Assembly: GCF_013299165.1 (NCBI RefSeq)
Contig: NZ_JAAFKD010000021.1
Span: 50,964-114,963, forward strand
Direction of reading: 5' to 3'
DNA from: Microcoleus sp. bin38.metabat.b11b12b14.051
GTDB lineage: Bacteria > Cyanobacteriota > Cyanobacteriia > Cyanobacteriales > Microcoleaceae
DNA: 64,000 bases
Program-made: the position numbers and the translations under genes
Notes under the pieces: model-generated
Seen by the model: the letters and a program-made list of their open reading frames with translations, nothing else
The model's database searches: none
Told to the model about the DNA's origin: nothing
In this document: piece by piece, positions 27,406-36,206 of the stretch
How positions within the stretch are numbered: position 1 is the stretch's first letter
How the letters are laid out: every line of letters starts with the position of its first letter

Positions 27406-29919
27406 ATGAAGTTTGTCTGCGTTCTATCCCCTCAACGGTGGCTTTCTGCTGGTATCGCATTGCTCGCAGCGATCCTCTTCGAGGGCTTCGCTAACGAGTG
27501 TGGCGTGTGGCTCGCTCCCAATGGGGCGCGGGCAAACACTCCTGGGCAAAATTATTCGTCTGTGTCGCCGAAAATCCTCGCTAGTAATGATGTTAGTTGC
27601 AAGGGCGCGCGATCGCCCGAAACTCGCTGTCGAGTCGGCGGTTTGTTCGTCAACACTCCAAATACAGCCAGAGAACAAGCTTTTGCTCTCAAGCGGACTG
27701 AAGTTAAAGCAAAAATTGCTGGGAATATCTCCCGCGTCGAAGTTGTACAGAAGTTTGAAAATCCTTTTCCCGAATCTTTAGAAGCTGTTTATGTATTTCC
27801 TCTGCCCGACGAAGCGGCGGTGGACGATATGGAAATTAAAATAGGCGATCGCATTATTAAAGCTGATATCAAACGGCGCGATGAAGCTTTGGAAATATAC
27901 CAAAAAGCCCGACAACAAGGCCGCACTGCGGGTTTGTTGGAACAAGAACGATCTAATATTTTTACTCAATCTCTCGCTAATATCAAACCGGGAGAAAAAA
28001 TTGAAGTGACGATTCGCTACACCGAAAGTCTCAAATTTGCCGGTGGCGATTACGAATTTGTGTTTCCCACAGTCGTAGGCCCGCGCTATATTTCGCAAAA
28101 TACGACTGATGCCGATCGCATTAACCCGCCTGTTTTGTTTCCAGGCACGCGATCGGGTCAGGATATCGCGGTTTCGGTAGAAATAGATGCCGGAGTGGCG
28201 ATCGGCAATGTCCGCTCTACTTCCCATCAAATTACCACCAACCGCAGCGGCAATCTGGTACAAGTCCAATTAGCCAATTCTGACACAATTCCCAATAAAG
28301 ATTTAATTTTGCGCTATCGAGTAGCAGGGGAAAATACGCGCGCCACAGTCCTGAGTCAAGCCGACCAACGGGGCGGTCATTTTGCGACTTATTTGATTCC
28401 GGCATTAAACTACAAAACTAATCAAATTGTCCCGAAAGATGTCGTGTTTCTGATGGACACTTCCGGTTCTCAACAGGGCGATCCGCTAGTAAAATCTCAG
28501 GAGTTGATGCGGCGTTTTATTCAAGGGCTAAATCCCAATGATACTTTTACGATCATGGATTTTGCCAACACTACAAAAGCACTTTCAGCTACTCCTTTAG
28601 CCAATACGGCTGCCAACCGACAAAGTGCTATTAATTACATCGACAAGTTGCAGGCTAACGGCGGCACCGAACTGCTCAACGGCATTCAATCTGTGATGAA
28701 TTTTCCGGCTGCACCAACGGGAAGGCTGCGGAGTATTGTACTGATTACGGACGGTTATATTGGTAATGAAAACGAAGTGCTCGCCCTGGTGCAGCGGAGT
28801 CTAAAACCGGGAAATCGACTTTACAGTTTTGGTGTCGGTAGTTCGGTGAATCGGTTTTTGCTCAACCGTTTGGCCCAAGTCGGAAGAGGCACGTCTCAAG
28901 TAATCCGTCAAGATGAACCGTCAGCATCCGCGGCAGAAAAGTTTTTCCGCCAAATTAACAGCCCGGTATTGACAAATATTCAAATTAGTTGGGAAGGTAT
29001 GGGCGAAAAACCTGAGATTTATCCGATCGCACCGCCGGATTTGTTTGCGAGCCAGCCGCTGGTTTTGTTTGGCAAAAAGAGCGATCGAACTAACGGCCAA
29101 CTTCGCATCCGCGGCACTCAAGCGGGCGGCAAAGCTTACGAGCAGATTTTACCTGTTAATTTTGCTCGCTCCGGCGGGCGCCAGCGGGAGTCAACATCAG
29201 TCTCCGCAAATGTTACCGATTTTGGCAATCCGGCGGTAGCTCAACTTTGGGGGCGATCGCGCATTCAAGATTTAATGAATCAAATGTTTGGTGGCGAGAC
29301 TAAATCTTTGGTGGAATCTGTGACTAATACCGCTCTGACTTATCGCTTACTGACGGAATACACGGCTTTTGTGGCGGTGAGCGAAGAAGTGCGAGTCGAA
29401 CCTGATGGTGCTCGCCGTCGGGTGCAGGTGCCTGTGGAATTGCCGCAGGGTGTCAGCTATGAGGCTGTTAGTCAGTTCGACGCGATCGAGCAAACCAGAG
29501 GCGGCGCTCCTCGCAACTTTGGCGGAATTAACAGCCCGGTTCCGGTGAGCCAAGCCGCTCCTCTCCCGCGGCAAGCCGCTGATAGCCAACGATCGCGCCA
29601 GCAGCAAATTGTGGGTAGATTGCAAGTAGTCAGCGCTCCGGGATTGGATGCTGGGGCGATCGCATCTTTGAATCAATACCTGCGATCTGTTAATCTTCCA
29701 GCGGCGGTTAGCGGCGAGACGGTGTGGGAGTTATCCGTACAAGACGGCCGCGTACAGAAAGTGGCGATCCTCTTCGAGGGCTTCGCTAACGACAAAACGT
29801 CCACGCTGCAACCAACAGACGCCCTTGAGAGTCTCAAAGCAGCCTTAAACTCCTGGAAACCTCCCGCAGGATTCAAAGGCACGCTGAGGCTGAAATTACA
29901 GATTAATGTCGATCGTTAA
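27406..29919 (+). CDS. VIT and von Willebrand factor A domain protein
   Basis: 837 residues, exported: a hydrophobic N-terminal segment (WLSAGIALLAAILF) precedes the mature protein. A VIT domain (about 105-230; VEVVQKFENPFPESLEAVYVFPLP) is followed by a VWA domain (about 345-520) with the metal-ion-dependent adhesion site DVVFLMDTSGSQ, as in inter-alpha-trypsin inhibitor heavy chains. The C-terminal ~300 residues are less defined. A peptide ILFEGFAN, from an identical 29-bp DNA element, appears at both ends (27469-27498 and 29763-29792). The protein may take part in adhesion or surface assembly. It stands alone. Confidence 0.88.
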   Translation: MKFVCVLSPQRWLSAGIALLAAILFEGFANECGVWLAPNGARANTPGQNYSSVSPKILASNDVSCKGARSPETRCRVGGLFVNTPNTAREQAFALKRTEVKAKIAGNISRVEVVQKFENPFPESLEAVYVFPLPDEAAVDDMEIKIGDRIIKADIKRRDEALEIYQKARQQGRTAGLLEQERSNIFTQSLANIKPGEKIEVTIRYTESLKFAGGDYEFVFPTVVGPRYISQNTTDADRINPPVLFPGTRSGQDIAVSVEIDAGVAIGNVRSTSHQITTNRSGNLVQVQLANSDTIPNKDLILRYRVAGENTRATVLSQADQRGGHFATYLIPALNYKTNQIVPKDVVFLMDTSGSQQGDPLVKSQELMRRFIQGLNPNDTFTIMDFANTTKALSATPLANTAANRQSAINYIDKLQANGGTELLNGIQSVMNFPAAPTGRLRSIVLITDGYIGNENEVLALVQRSLKPGNRLYSFGVGSSVNRFLLNRLAQVGRGTSQVIRQDEPSASAAEKFFRQINSPVLTNIQISWEGMGEKPEIYPIAPPDLFASQPLVLFGKKSDRTNGQLRIRGTQAGGKAYEQILPVNFARSGGRQRESTSVSANVTDFGNPAVAQLWGRSRIQDLMNQMFGGETKSLVESVTNTALTYRLLTEYTAFVAVSEEVRVEPDGARRRVQVPVELPQGVSYEAVSQFDAIEQTRGGAPRNFGGINSPVPVSQAAPLPRQAADSQRSRQQQIVGRLQVVSAPGLDAGAIASLNQYLRSVNLPAAVSGETVWELSVQDGRVQKVAILFEGFANDKTSTLQPTDALESLKAALNSWKPPAGFKGTLRLKLQINVDR

Positions 29920-30170
29920 GGAATGACTATCTATGTCACGAAACATTAACTTTTAAGTCAAAAGTGCCGCAACCGGGATCTCTACCCCGGAACAATATAA
30001 AATCTTTATTAAGAGATCGCGTTTGAACAAAAACTGATGTTAACAGGAGTTATACGGTTTGAGGCCAAGGCTGAAACAGTCTAATTTTTCTAACAGTAGA
30101 ATTTCTGAAACGACCTGAAGAGTAAAGATTTCTCGATCGAACCCCCCAATCAGAGAAGGTATCACGCCCT
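29920..30170. other. Short intergenic region
   Basis: Contains the hairpin CCGGGATCTCTACCCCGG (about 29973-29990). No gene. Confidence 0.4.
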
Positions 30171-31070
30171 ATGGAAGTTAGCGAACTGCTCAACAATTAC
30201 GAAAAAGGACAAAGAGACTTTGCTGGAGCCGATCTGAGCGGTGCAAACCTCAGCGGAGCAATATTAATCGGGGTCAACCTTTCGCGGGCTAATCTTTCCG
30301 GGGCGAACCTCAGCAGAGCATTTCTTACCAAAGCAACGCTCAAAGGCGCACTGATGCAAAGAACAAATCTGAGTTTTGCCAAAATGGGCGAAGCCAAACT
30401 CTCAGGCGCAGATTTGACAAAAGCTAATTTGAGCGGAGCTTTTTTGGTAAAAGCCAAATTGCCCAGAGTCAAGTTAAGCGGTGCAACTTTAACCGGCGCC
30501 AACCTGCGGAGTGCAGTGTTGTGGAATGCCAATTTGTGCAGCGCCGACTTGCAATTAGTTAACTTGCTGGGGGCCAACCTCACGGGAGCTAATTTTAAAT
30601 GGGCCAACCTTTACGGTGCAAAGCTCAACAGTGCCAAACTTTTTGGAGCTCAATTAACCGGAGTCAGTCTGCGGCGAGCACAGTTGACAGGAGTGAATCT
30701 TTGCGGTGCGGATTTGAGCGGCGTCAACGTCAGCGAAGCTAAATTGATGGGAGCTAATTTGGAAGGCTCGAATTTGGCGGGGGCAAATTTCAGCGCCGCT
30801 CAGTTGCGGGGAGTGAAGTTGGCGGGAGCAAACTTAACCGGGGCTAAGTTTAGAGGAAGTTGTTTGAGAGGGGCAAATCTGAATTGGGCAAAGCTGTGTC
30901 AAGCAGACTTGATGGCGGCCGATTTGAGCGAGGCGACGTTAATAGGGGCTAATTTAGATAATGCTTTATTGGCGGGGGCTATTTTGCCGGAATCTACAAG
31001 GCGCTATTTTTCCTTAGCTGGGGCGTGCAAAGTCAATTCTTGGGAAGTTACGGAACTTAAGAATGGGTAA
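30171..31070 (+). CDS. Pentapeptide-repeat protein
   Basis: 299 residues, nearly all of it A(D/N)LSG-type pentapeptide repeats (about 50 units), which fold into a right-handed quadrilateral beta helix. A short N-terminal cap (MEVSELLNNYEKGQRDF) precedes them. There is no signal peptide or membrane segment, so it is probably cytoplasmic. Such proteins are abundant in cyanobacteria and mostly of unknown role; a few mimic DNA. ATG 30171 is the only good start. Confidence 0.93.
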   Translation: MEVSELLNNYEKGQRDFAGADLSGANLSGAILIGVNLSRANLSGANLSRAFLTKATLKGALMQRTNLSFAKMGEAKLSGADLTKANLSGAFLVKAKLPRVKLSGATLTGANLRSAVLWNANLCSADLQLVNLLGANLTGANFKWANLYGAKLNSAKLFGAQLTGVSLRRAQLTGVNLCGADLSGVNVSEAKLMGANLEGSNLAGANFSAAQLRGVKLAGANLTGAKFRGSCLRGANLNWAKLCQADLMAADLSEATLIGANLDNALLAGAILPESTRRYFSLAGACKVNSWEVTELKNG

Positions 31071-31079
31071 TTGGGAATT

Positions 31080-31195
31080 GGTAATTGGGCATGGGGCATG
31101 GGGCATGGGGCATGGGGCATGGGGCATGGGGCATGGGTAATTGGTAATTGGGAATGGGGCATGGGGCATGGGGCATGGGGCATGGGGAATTGGTA
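31080..31195. repeat. GGGGCAT/TTGGTAATTGG satellite tract
   Basis: Two blocks of GGGGCAT heptamers (about seven and four copies), separated and flanked by TAATTGGTAATTGGGAAT units. Such tracts often follow genes here. They are repetitive, and no gene is seen in them. Confidence 0.85.
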
Positions 31196-31510
31196 ATTGT
31201 TGGTTGTACACCAATGGTAAGTAGGGAAACGGCATTGCCGTGTCCGGTGCGGGGCAGGCGTGAATGAAAGATAATTTGTATAAAATTGAGGCTAACTGGT
31301 TCCTAAGCTTTAGCCTGGGAAACCATATCACTTTTGCTCTGCCTCCGGATCTGCGCTACCAGCCGATCGCGAAAGTAACGAGTAAAAATTGGTATAACTA
31401 TAATTATTAAAAGTGGCAGAGATCCGCGCCGGAGACGGCAGTGCCGTTTGCCTACAAGCGATCAATGTTTTGTGTTAAATCAATTCTTTAATCTCAAATA
31501 TAAGACCGTT

Positions 31511-31834
31511 ATGACAGTTAATTTTGGGGTGGTGTTGGTAACTGCTGCATCGGAGGCGGAGGCGGAAAATCTCGCTAAATATCTAGTTGAACACAAGCTG
31601 GCTGCTTGTGTGAGTTTGTCACCAATTCGATCGATTTATACTTGGCAAGGTGAGATTCATGCCGAGTCAGAGTGGCAGTTGGTGATTAAAACTGATTTGG
31701 CTAAATTTGAGGCTTTAAAAACAAAAATTCAGGAACTCCATTCCTATGAAGTTCCCGAAATTATTGCTATTCCCATTGTCGCGGGTAGTCAGGCTTATCT
31801 GAATTGGATCGGACAATCTTTAGGTTCGCAGTGA
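31511..31834 (+). CDS. cutA: Divalent-cation tolerance protein CutA
   Basis: 107 residues from ATG 31511 (MTVNFGVVLVTAASEAEAENLA); the open frame upstream to 31448 reads repeat DNA. Family motifs are KLAACVSLSPIRSIYTWQGEI, then LVIKTDLAKFEALKTKI and the SYEVPEIIAIPI end. CutA forms very stable trimers and has been linked to copper tolerance in E. coli, though the mechanism is not settled. It is complete and stands alone, followed at once by a tandem repeat block. Confidence 0.95.
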   Translation: MTVNFGVVLVTAASEAEAENLAKYLVEHKLAACVSLSPIRSIYTWQGEIHAESEWQLVIKTDLAKFEALKTKIQELHSYEVPEIIAIPIVAGSQAYLNWIGQSLGSQ

Positions 31835-32393
31835 GGTTCGTAGTGAGGACTTTAGTCCTTGATTATTTACCTATGAAGACGGACTGAAGTCCTTACTACA
31901 AACCAAAACATCCAGGTTCGTAGTGAGGACTTTAGTCCTTGATTATTTACCTGTGAAAACGGACTGAAGTCCTTACTACAAACCAAAACATCCAGGTTCG
32001 TAGTGAGGACTTTAGTCCTTGATTATTTACCTGTAAAAACGGACTGAAGTCCGCACTACAAACCAAAACATCCAGGTTCGTAGTGAGGACTTTAGTCCTT
32101 GATTATTTACCTGTGAAAACGGACTGAAGTCCTTACTACAAACCAAAACATCCAGGTTCGTAGTGAGGACTTTAGTCCTTGATTATTTACCTATGAAGAC
32201 GGACTGAAGTCCTTACTACAAACCAAAACATCCAGGTTCGTAGTGAGGACTTTAGTCCTTGATTATTTACCTATGAAGACGGACTGAAGTCCTTACTACA
32301 AACCAAAACATCCAGGTTCGTAGTGAGGACTTTAGTCCTTGATTATTTACCTATGAAGACGGACTGAAGTCCGCACTACAAACATCGGAAACC
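31835..32393. repeat. Seven tandem 80-bp repeats (GGACTTTAGTCC hairpin family)
   Basis: Units begin GGTTCGTAGTGAGGAC at 31835, 31915, 31995, 32075, 32155, 32235 and 32315, and end CTTACTACAAACCAAAACATCCA. Each unit is itself an inverted repeat, since GTAGTGAGGACTTTAGTCC faces GGACTGAAGTCCTTACTAC. The block ends at the stop of the next gene. Confidence 0.95.
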
Positions 32394-32932
32394 TAGATAT
32401 TTTGACTGCTAGGGCCGATTACGCCCACTTTGTGGCGAAAACTTAGTTCGCCGCCGAACCACCCTGTAACGCCCAGCAAGGTGGCAACTACGATCGACAA
32501 AGCTAAACCTGTAAAGACGATCGGCTCCGCTGGATTTCCTTGTCGCAACAACAGGTTAATCAGAGAAAGTACCAGAGCCGCCACATTCCCGCCCATGTGC
32601 AACCAGCCAGCACTGCGATCGCGCACTCTTTTAATTCTGGCAAAATCTAAAAACCCCGTGATACCGGCCAAAATCCCCGCAGCAAAACCTGCACCAATCA
32701 GCCAAACCGAAGCTCTCGCCCAAAACGGATCGCTGGTGAGCCAATAACCAATATCTGTGCCGGCGGCTGCGACTAAAAAGGCGATCGGAAAGGTGACGAT
32801 TACGGGGTGAAGCGGATGGCCTGCAACTGAAACTGTACTGGTAATGCCGGCATCGCGATACTCTCTGTCGTCACTTTCGAGAATCGGCGGAACATTGGGA
32901 AAGGGCGTACTATTTCTTTGATTTGTTTCCAT
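32393..32932 (-). CDS. DUF2231-type membrane protein
   Basis: 179 residues from ATG 32932 (METNQRNSTPF); the frame extends upstream to 33013, but that part overlaps the intergenic region. After a ~40-residue polar N-terminus come four membrane helices: HPVIVTFPIAFLVAAAGTDIG, ASVWLIGAGFAAGILAGITG, MGGNVAALVLSLINLLL and PIVFTGLALSIVVATLLGVTG. The motif HPLHPV at the start of helix 1 is characteristic of DUF2231, a family proposed to bind haem or metal. It lies downstream of the small acidic gene on the same strand, 49 bp apart, possibly in one operon. Confidence 0.85.
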   Translation of the reverse strand: METNQRNSTPFPNVPPILESDDREYRDAGITSTVSVAGHPLHPVIVTFPIAFLVAAAGTDIGYWLTSDPFWARASVWLIGAGFAAGILAGITGFLDFARIKRVRDRSAGWLHMGGNVAALVLSLINLLLRQGNPAEPIVFTGLALSIVVATLLGVTGWFGGELSFRHKVGVIGPSSQNI

Positions 32933-32981
32933 GATTTCTAGCGATAATTTTTGTTCAAAACCCGTTTTTATTGGATTGAAG

Positions 32982-33260
32982 TTAATCCCAAATCCGCTCG
33001 CCATTTTCGTCAACGCGGGCCTGCCGAATTACGTCGGAAATTTCCTCGGCGTCTTTGACGTGGTGCAAAGCTTTCTTTTCCCCCTCAGCTTCCTCTACGA
33101 CAAAATAAGTGGGAACTGTAACTGTATCTCCCGTGATGTCTGGCACGTGGTCAACGGCTAATTGCTGAGCTTTTTCTTCGATGCTTTGCGGTTCATCGGA
33201 AATGCGATCGCCCGGATTGGTAGTACGGCTCATATCTTTGCCCGGTTTGTCGATACTCAT
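32982..33260 (-). CDS. Small acidic hypothetical protein
   Basis: 92 residues, acidic and soluble. A polar N-terminus (MSIDKPGKDMSRTTNPGDR) is followed by a compact part (TVTVPTYFVVEEAEGEKKAL, EEISDVIRQARVDENGERI). It resembles small cyanobacterial proteins next to stress or membrane genes, but I do not recognise a named family. An AGAGGTTTT stretch upstream could serve as ribosome site. It lies upstream of the DUF2231 gene on the same strand. Confidence 0.75.
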   Translation of the reverse strand: MSIDKPGKDMSRTTNPGDRISDEPQSIEEKAQQLAVDHVPDITGDTVTVPTYFVVEEAEGEKKALHHVKDAEEISDVIRQARVDENGERIWD

Positions 33261-33636
33261 AAAACCTCTCTGGTGTTTCTAATTTTTTGTTAGCTCTAAT
33301 TGCTACTATTGAACGAAAAATCTCCGGTTGCGAGCATCTCCCAAGGGGTGGAAGTTTCTGTAAGGGCGATCGCACATCAGCTCTTTCTGTAGGTAGAGGC
33401 TTTTTTGAAGGAAGAAGGAAGAAGGAAGAAGGAAGAAGGAAGAAGCCAATAAAAATTTAAAAATTTTGTTTTTGTGCATTGTAGAGGCTTTTCGGGATCG
33501 TCCCGATTTGGTAAAAAGTAGGGAAACGGCAATGTGCTGTCCTAATGGCCGCACCTGACACGGCAATGCCGTTTCCCTACTCTTGCGAATTAGTATAAAA
33601 TCGAAGCATTCCCTTCTCTTTACCTGTGAATTTCCC
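33261..33636. other. Intergenic repeats between divergent genes
   Basis: Holds a GAAGGAAGAAG tract (about 33405-33445), a short TTCGGGATCGTCCCGA palindrome near 33491, and at 33518-33580 an inverted repeat whose arms are GTAGGGAAACGGCAATG and its complement CGGCAATGCCGTTTCCCTAC. A 110-codon frame on the minus strand here reads the repeats (LLPSSFFL) and is not a gene. Confidence 0.7.
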
Positions 33637-34842
33637 ATGAAAAGTTACGACTGGATTGTTGTCGGTGGCGGGATTACGGGTGCTGCGGTGAGTTACGAAC
33701 TCGCAAAAAAAGGTTTTGCGGTGCTGCTTTTAGAACGAGATGCCACGATGCAAAACGCGACTCGTTTTAGTTACGGCGGCTTGGCTTATTGGTCGGGTAC
33801 GACAGATTTAACTCGTGAATTGTGTGCAGAAGGTATCGAACGCCACCGCAATTTATCGGCTCAATTAGATGCTGATACGGAGTTTCGCGAGTTGGATTTG
33901 TTGCTGACAATTGATGCAGGTACTGATGCCGAAAAAGTAGCGGCTAATTACGCGCACTTTGCGATACCCCCGCAGCTTTTGAGCGTTGCAGAAGCTGGGG
34001 AGTTGGAACCTTTGTTGAACAAAAGTGCGATCGCCGGAGCTCTAACTGTCCGTCACGGTCACTTTTCGCCAACCGCCACAAATCAAGCTTATTGTCAAGG
34101 GTTTTTGCGGTTGGGAGGAACTATAGAAATTGCTGAAGTAACTAATTTAATAGCAGAAGGAAATCGGATTTCTGGAGTCAAGACTGTAGGCGAAAGTTAT
34201 GCCTGCGAAAATGTGGTGATTTGTGCTGGAGGTTGGACTCGCAGTTTGCTAAAAGTGGCGGGTATTTCTGTGGGAGTTTATTTTAGTCGCGCCGAGCTTT
34301 TGGAGACTGCACCTGTGGATTTGAAACTCAGGACTTTGGTGATGCCTGCGCTATTAAAACGTTTTGAATTGGAATCTGCATCAAGTAAAATTGAGGTAGA
34401 TAACCTTTGGGATGAACCGGGTAAAGAGTTGCTACCGCCGATTTTAGATGCTGGTGCAATTGGGTTTAATGATGGCAGTTTGCGGATCGGGCAATTGTCT
34501 CGCACTTTGAGCGATTTGAACGAGAAAGTCGATCGCAAAACCAGCGAAACGGCAATTCGCGCAGGTATTGGCAAGGTTTTGCCAGCTTTGGCAAATTTAC
34601 CCGCAACTTGGCACGATTGTATTGTGGCATTTAGCGCTGATAAGCTGCCCGTAGTGGGGGAAATTGGCGATCGCCCCGGATTGCACGTTTTTTCGGGTTT
34701 GAGCAATCCTTTGGCGATCGTACCTGCTTTAGCGGAGCGATTTGCTAATTCGGCGGCGGGACAAAAAGATGGGGCGATTCCCTCCGGGATAGCTTCGCTT
34801 CACGAGATTTTGTCTCCCAATAGATTTAGGACTGACAGTTGA
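33637..34842 (+). CDS. FAD-dependent oxidoreductase (DAO/glycine-oxidase-like)
   Basis: 401 residues from ATG 33637 (MKSYDWIVVGGGITGAAVSYELA). The FAD-binding Rossmann motif GxGxxG is followed by LLLERD at the end of the second strand. The C-terminal half has the D-amino-acid-oxidase fold with a second flavin contact near VFSGLSNPLAIVPALAERFA. The substrate is unknown; family members oxidise amines or D-amino acids. The last ~25 codons include a GCGATTCCCTCCGGGATAGC stretch resembling a small mobile palindrome. The stop abuts a long heptamer array. Confidence 0.87.
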   Translation: MKSYDWIVVGGGITGAAVSYELAKKGFAVLLLERDATMQNATRFSYGGLAYWSGTTDLTRELCAEGIERHRNLSAQLDADTEFRELDLLLTIDAGTDAEKVAANYAHFAIPPQLLSVAEAGELEPLLNKSAIAGALTVRHGHFSPTATNQAYCQGFLRLGGTIEIAEVTNLIAEGNRISGVKTVGESYACENVVICAGGWTRSLLKVAGISVGVYFSRAELLETAPVDLKLRTLVMPALLKRFELESASSKIEVDNLWDEPGKELLPPILDAGAIGFNDGSLRIGQLSRTLSDLNEKVDRKTSETAIRAGIGKVLPALANLPATWHDCIVAFSADKLPVVGEIGDRPGLHVFSGLSNPLAIVPALAERFANSAAGQKDGAIPSGIASLHEILSPNRFRTDS

Positions 34843-35090
34843 CAGTTGACAGTTGACAGTTGACAGTTGACAGTTGACAGTTGACAGTTGACAGTTGACA
34901 GTTGACAGTTGACAGTTGACAGTTGACAGTTGACAGTTGACAGCTAACAGTTGACAGTTGACAGTTGACAGTTGACAGTTGACAGCTAACAGTTAACAGC
35001 TAACAGTTAACAGCTAACAGTTAACAGCTAACAGTTAACAGTTGACAGCTAACAGTTAACAGCTAACAGTTAACAGTTAACAGTTGACCA
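34829..35090. repeat. TTGACAG / TTAACAG heptamer array
   Basis: About 36 consecutive 7-bp units, first TTGACAG, then alternating TTAACAG and CTAACAG types. It starts in the last codons of the FAD enzyme and stops about 10 bp before the end of the convergent kinase gene. Confidence 0.95.
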
Positions 35091-35101
35091 ATGACCAATG
35101 A

Positions 35102-36202
35102 CTAATGACTCAAAAAAGGCAGCGCGACAATAAATGTAGTACCTTTGCCGATCGCACTTTCCACACTTATGGTACCGCCGTGCAGGTCAACTATGTGTTT
35201 GACAATGCACAGTCCCAAACCCGAACCTTTAATTTTGCCGACATTCGCACCCCGTTCAAACTGCTGAAATAGTTTTGCTTCATATTCCGCTGTCATCCCA
35301 ATTCCCTCATCTCGAACGCAAAATATTATTTTCTGGTTTTTGCAGCTTAATTCTAAACTAATATTGCCGCCCTGCGGAGAATATTTTATAGCGTTTGAAA
35401 GCAAATTAGTCAGGAGGTGGTGCAGCAGTTTTGCATCGAGATTGACGTGCAGCGGCTCGGTTTGGGCGACGAAAGTTACAAGGTGTTTTTCTGTGACGAT
35501 CGGTTGCAGTTCTTCTAAGATAGATGTGCAGACATCCGTCACGTTAAGCTGACTTAAATTTAAGCAAAGTTTGCCTGATTCTGCTTTACTGAGCATTAAA
35601 ATATCGTCCAGCAATTCACTCATGTTGCTGACTGCTTTTTTGATGCGAGTGACACTTTTTTTAGTTCCGGCATCGCTATATTCCAGCATTTCAGCCGATA
35701 GCTGTATGGTAGTCAAAGGAGTATTTAAATCGTGGTAAGCCATTGAAATAAATCGCGATCTGTTTTCACTTTTCGCTGCTGCGAGTGCAATTATATTTTT
35801 CATCCTAAGTGCTTCTTGATGTTTGCTCAGGGCTATCTTGATAGTGGCGTGCAGTTCTCTTTCTTTAAACGGTTTGAGCAGGTAGCCGTAAGAACCTGTC
35901 TTTTCAGCTCGCTGCAAAGTTTCGTCGTCAGCATAAGCAGTTGTATAGATAATTGGAATGTCAAATCTTTGATTAATTATTGCTGCGGTTTCTATGCCAT
36001 CTATCTCACCTTTGATGACTATATCCATTAAGATTAAATCTGGTTTTTGCTCCTCGCTGCGCTGGATAGCATCGGCTCCTGAAGAAACGATGCCGGCGAT
36101 TCTATATCCCAACTTTTCTAATTTTTGTGACAAATTTTTAGCGATTAATAGTTCGTCTTCGACAATCAAAATATTAATTTTTATTATGTCTGTGAAATTC
36201 AT
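35102..36202 (-). CDS. Response regulator receiver-histidine kinase hybrid
   Basis: 366 residues. Receiver domain (1-125): acidic pocket VEDE, phosphoacceptor D60 in LILMDIV, conserved T and K in YTTAYA and LLKPF. A short linker leads to a HisKA domain with H157 in ISMAYHDLNTPLTT and a HATPase_c domain (LLTNLLSNAIKYSP, DEGIGM, GSGLGLCIVKHIVDLHGG). There is no membrane segment, so it is cytoplasmic and probably works in a phosphorelay. It lies four bases after the multi-PAS kinase stop, so both share an operon, and the receiver is a likely target of that kinase. Confidence 0.93.
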   Translation of the reverse strand: MNFTDIIKINILIVEDELLIAKNLSQKLEKLGYRIAGIVSSGADAIQRSEEQKPDLILMDIVIKGEIDGIETAAIINQRFDIPIIYTTAYADDETLQRAEKTGSYGYLLKPFKERELHATIKIALSKHQEALRMKNIIALAAAKSENRSRFISMAYHDLNTPLTTIQLSAEMLEYSDAGTKKSVTRIKKAVSNMSELLDDILMLSKAESGKLCLNLSQLNVTDVCTSILEELQPIVTEKHLVTFVAQTEPLHVNLDAKLLHHLLTNLLSNAIKYSPQGGNISLELSCKNQKIIFCVRDEGIGMTAEYEAKLFQQFERGANVGKIKGSGLGLCIVKHIVDLHGGTISVESAIGKGTTFIVALPFLSH

Positions 36203-36206
36203 AACT

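Noticed and set aside
33306..33638. 110-codon minus-strand frame reading LLPSSFFL
   Set aside because: This is the translated GAAGGAAGAAG tract and palindromes.
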